The notes beneath the pieces are model-generated. The model was not told the origin of the DNA and did no database searches. It saw only the letters and a list, made by a program, of their open reading frames with translations. From NCBI GenBank assembly GCA_905221605.1, contig CAJNDS010000502.1, positions 675,001 through 739,000 of the forward strand: a stretch of 64,000 bases of DNA. The letters run 5' to 3'. Below are positions 63,151 to 64,000 of this stretch, in pieces. The translations under genes and the position numbers were made by a program. This DNA is from Symbiodinium natans (Eukaryota; Sar; Dinophyceae; Suessiales; Symbiodiniaceae). Numbering within the stretch: the first letter of the stretch is position 1; the number at the start of each line of letters is the position of its first letter.

Positions 63151-63884
63151 GTCGGGGTGGCCCAGCTTAGCGCCTTTGGGGGGTTTTAGGGGGTGGCCTT
63201 TGGAGGGCTCTGGGTTTAGGCTTTTAGGGTTTAGGAATTCATTAGGTGCTTTTTGTCTCTAAACCCTTGAATGTAAGCCCTCTCTGCAACGTTCTCTGCG
63301 ACCTCATCGCTGGGACCAGCACAGCGAAACCAAAGCAGATGCCAAAAGAAGACAGGGGCCCCAACCACCCAAACCTCCAAACCCTCAAACCCTCAAACCC
63401 GAAGGCAACCCTAAACCCCCCCCCCCCAACCAAAAAAGAACAAACCCTGTAGACCCCGAAGCTCCCAAGCCCGAAGCCTCAGAAGCACCAAAGCCCCAAG
63501 TCCCTCAACAACGAACGCAAACCCCGACCATAGAGCCAGTAAAGCCCCTAAACCCCGCAACACCTACCCCCAAAAAAACCAGAAAAGAAAGAACCATCAA
63601 ACAAGAAGACACCCTAAAACCCCCAAACAAAAACTAGACCCCAAACCCCTAAACCGCTCTTAACCCCTAACCCCGCCCGCCCCCCCAAACTGTGCCCAGA
63701 GAACCCCCCAAGCACAACCCCCAGTCCCTAAGCTCCTACAAACCCCTTATGAAGCCCTTGAAGCGCCCTTCAACGCCCGAATAATGATAATTTACTGATG
63801 CCAATAATGCTACTACTAATAATAATGCTACTAGTAGTAATACTAATATTATCGCTCCGCAACACAACAACCCGAACCCCTCAG
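63151..63884. other. CSL4 intron 9
   Basis: TTTAGG remnants, C-rich AAACCC sequence and an AATAATGCTACTA tract (63781-63850). No exon. Confidence 0.5.
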
Positions 63885-63934
63885 GTGATCCTCGCCCGCT
63901 CGGCGGCCGGTGCTCCTCTGTCCCCGATCAGCTG
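63885..63934 (+). CDS. CSL4: CSL4 exon 10 (C-terminal domain)
   Basis: ACCCCTCAG acceptor; VILARSAAGAPLSPISW, matching V-x-x-A-x-S-A-A-G-x-x-x-x-P-I-S-W of plant CSL4. Likely GC donor after TG at 63934. The last exon(s), with the E-M-Q-C region, lie beyond the window. Confidence 0.85.
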
Positions 63935-64000
63935 GCCGGGGACTCATTTTGGGAGTTTCCGAGAATCGGCCCCCCCCCCCCCCCCAATATCCCCGAATAT

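Larger units (their letters stand above)
16708..63934 (+). other. CSL4/EXOSC1 gene span, ten exons found, 3' end beyond window
   Basis: CSL4 is a cap subunit of the RNA exosome: an N-terminal domain, an S1 RNA-binding domain and a C-terminal Zn-ribbon-like domain. Ten microexons (16708, 18077, 18890, 22437, 23031, 23890, 61282, 61633, 63118, 63885) join with correct phase at all nine junctions. They give about 164 residues that follow plant and animal CSL4 almost without gaps: PGE near the start, GxGTY, VGA-x-V-x-A-R-V, VG-x-x-PL, FRG-x-x-R-x-x-DVR, FRSGD, LGD-x-R-S-Y, LTTA, and S-A-A-G then PISW. The family is about 190-200 residues, so the start exon and last exon are missing here. Exons 2-6 fall in 5.9 kb and 7-10 in 2.7 kb, but exon 6 and exon 7 are 37.35 kb apart with other same-strand genes between. 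Confidence 0.85.
1..64000. repeat. Interspersed telomere-like TTTAGGG / CCCTAAA repeats
   Basis: Over a hundred short arrays of the Arabidopsis-type telomere heptamer, in both orientations, are spread through the window, with variants such as TTTGGGG, TTTATAGGG, TTCAGGG and TCTAGGG. They are internal, not a chromosome end, because genes lie between them throughout. On the coding strand TTTAGGG arrays tend to follow exons and CCCTAAA arrays tend to precede them, so each exon sits in a CCCTAAA-exon-TTTAGGG sandwich. They are rare in 25.7-27.9, 43.6-44.8 and 45.7-49.1 kb. Confidence 0.95.

Noticed and set aside
1-64000. CRISPR array, rRNA, tRNA or bacterial operon
   Set aside because: Repeats are telomere-like, palindromic or microsatellite in nature; no spacer-repeat pattern, rRNA core or cloverleaf was seen.

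Overview
This is a eukaryotic nuclear window and almost certainly dinoflagellate, most like Symbiodiniaceae or a relative. Three things support this. The whole window is peppered with Arabidopsis-type telomere-like repeats (TTTAGGG on one strand, CCCTAAA on the other). Exons are mostly 30-130 nt, with AG|G-type acceptors and many GC or GA 5' splice sites as well as GT, a known dinoflagellate habit. The one long ORF encodes the UBL plus 'DGSVVTWG' repeat protein type that I associate with Symbiodinium. I see no bacterial-style operon, rRNA, tRNA or CRISPR. Nearly all supportable coding sequence is on the + strand and has no long ORF; I found it by reading short islands between repeat arrays and checking that codon phases join.

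Layout. 1-12.4 kb: repeat-rich, with scattered candidate exons, one of them mTERF-like (10315-10407), and a degenerate coding region (5.66-6.57 kb). 12.5-13.26 kb: a possible small multi-exon gene. 13431-14993: an intact single-exon gene for a ubiquitin-like plus RCC1-like repeat protein. 16708-63934 (and beyond): the RNA exosome cap subunit CSL4/EXOSC1, in ten recognisable microexons whose nine junctions all keep phase. Between its sixth exon (ends 23931) and seventh exon (starts 61282) lies a gap of about 37.35 kb.

That gap holds other genes on the same strand: a possible short gene (24.9-25.7 kb); an AT-rich block with the only credible minus-strand coding piece (25.7-27.0 kb); a 609-bp terminal-inverted-repeat element (27606-28214); an unidentified multi-exon gene or genes (28.4-34.2 kb); and a capsular-polysaccharide-synthesis-type glycosyltransferase (about 35.7-59.6 kb, at least 14 exons). 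A 6.4-kb gap in the glycosyltransferase gene in turn holds two short-intron genes for coiled-coil or charged proteins (45774-46694 and 47468-49005), whose introns lack the telomere-like repeats. The picture is a three-level nest: CSL4 contains the glycosyltransferase, which contains the two coiled-coil genes. A misassembly must be excluded.

Most introns of the nested genes begin with TTTAGGG arrays and end with CCCTAAA arrays, so the two ends of a pre-mRNA intron are complementary. The non-coding remainder includes at least six families of short inverted-repeat (MITE-like) elements, a dense array of perfect CTCGAG-centred palindromes (20.69-21.65 kb), a 22-bp array that flips orientation (51.2-51.77 kb), minisatellites, poly-G/poly-C tracts and TA/CA/ATGT microsatellites. 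All functions are inferred from sequence reading alone; exon ends are best guesses unless phase or homology fixes them.
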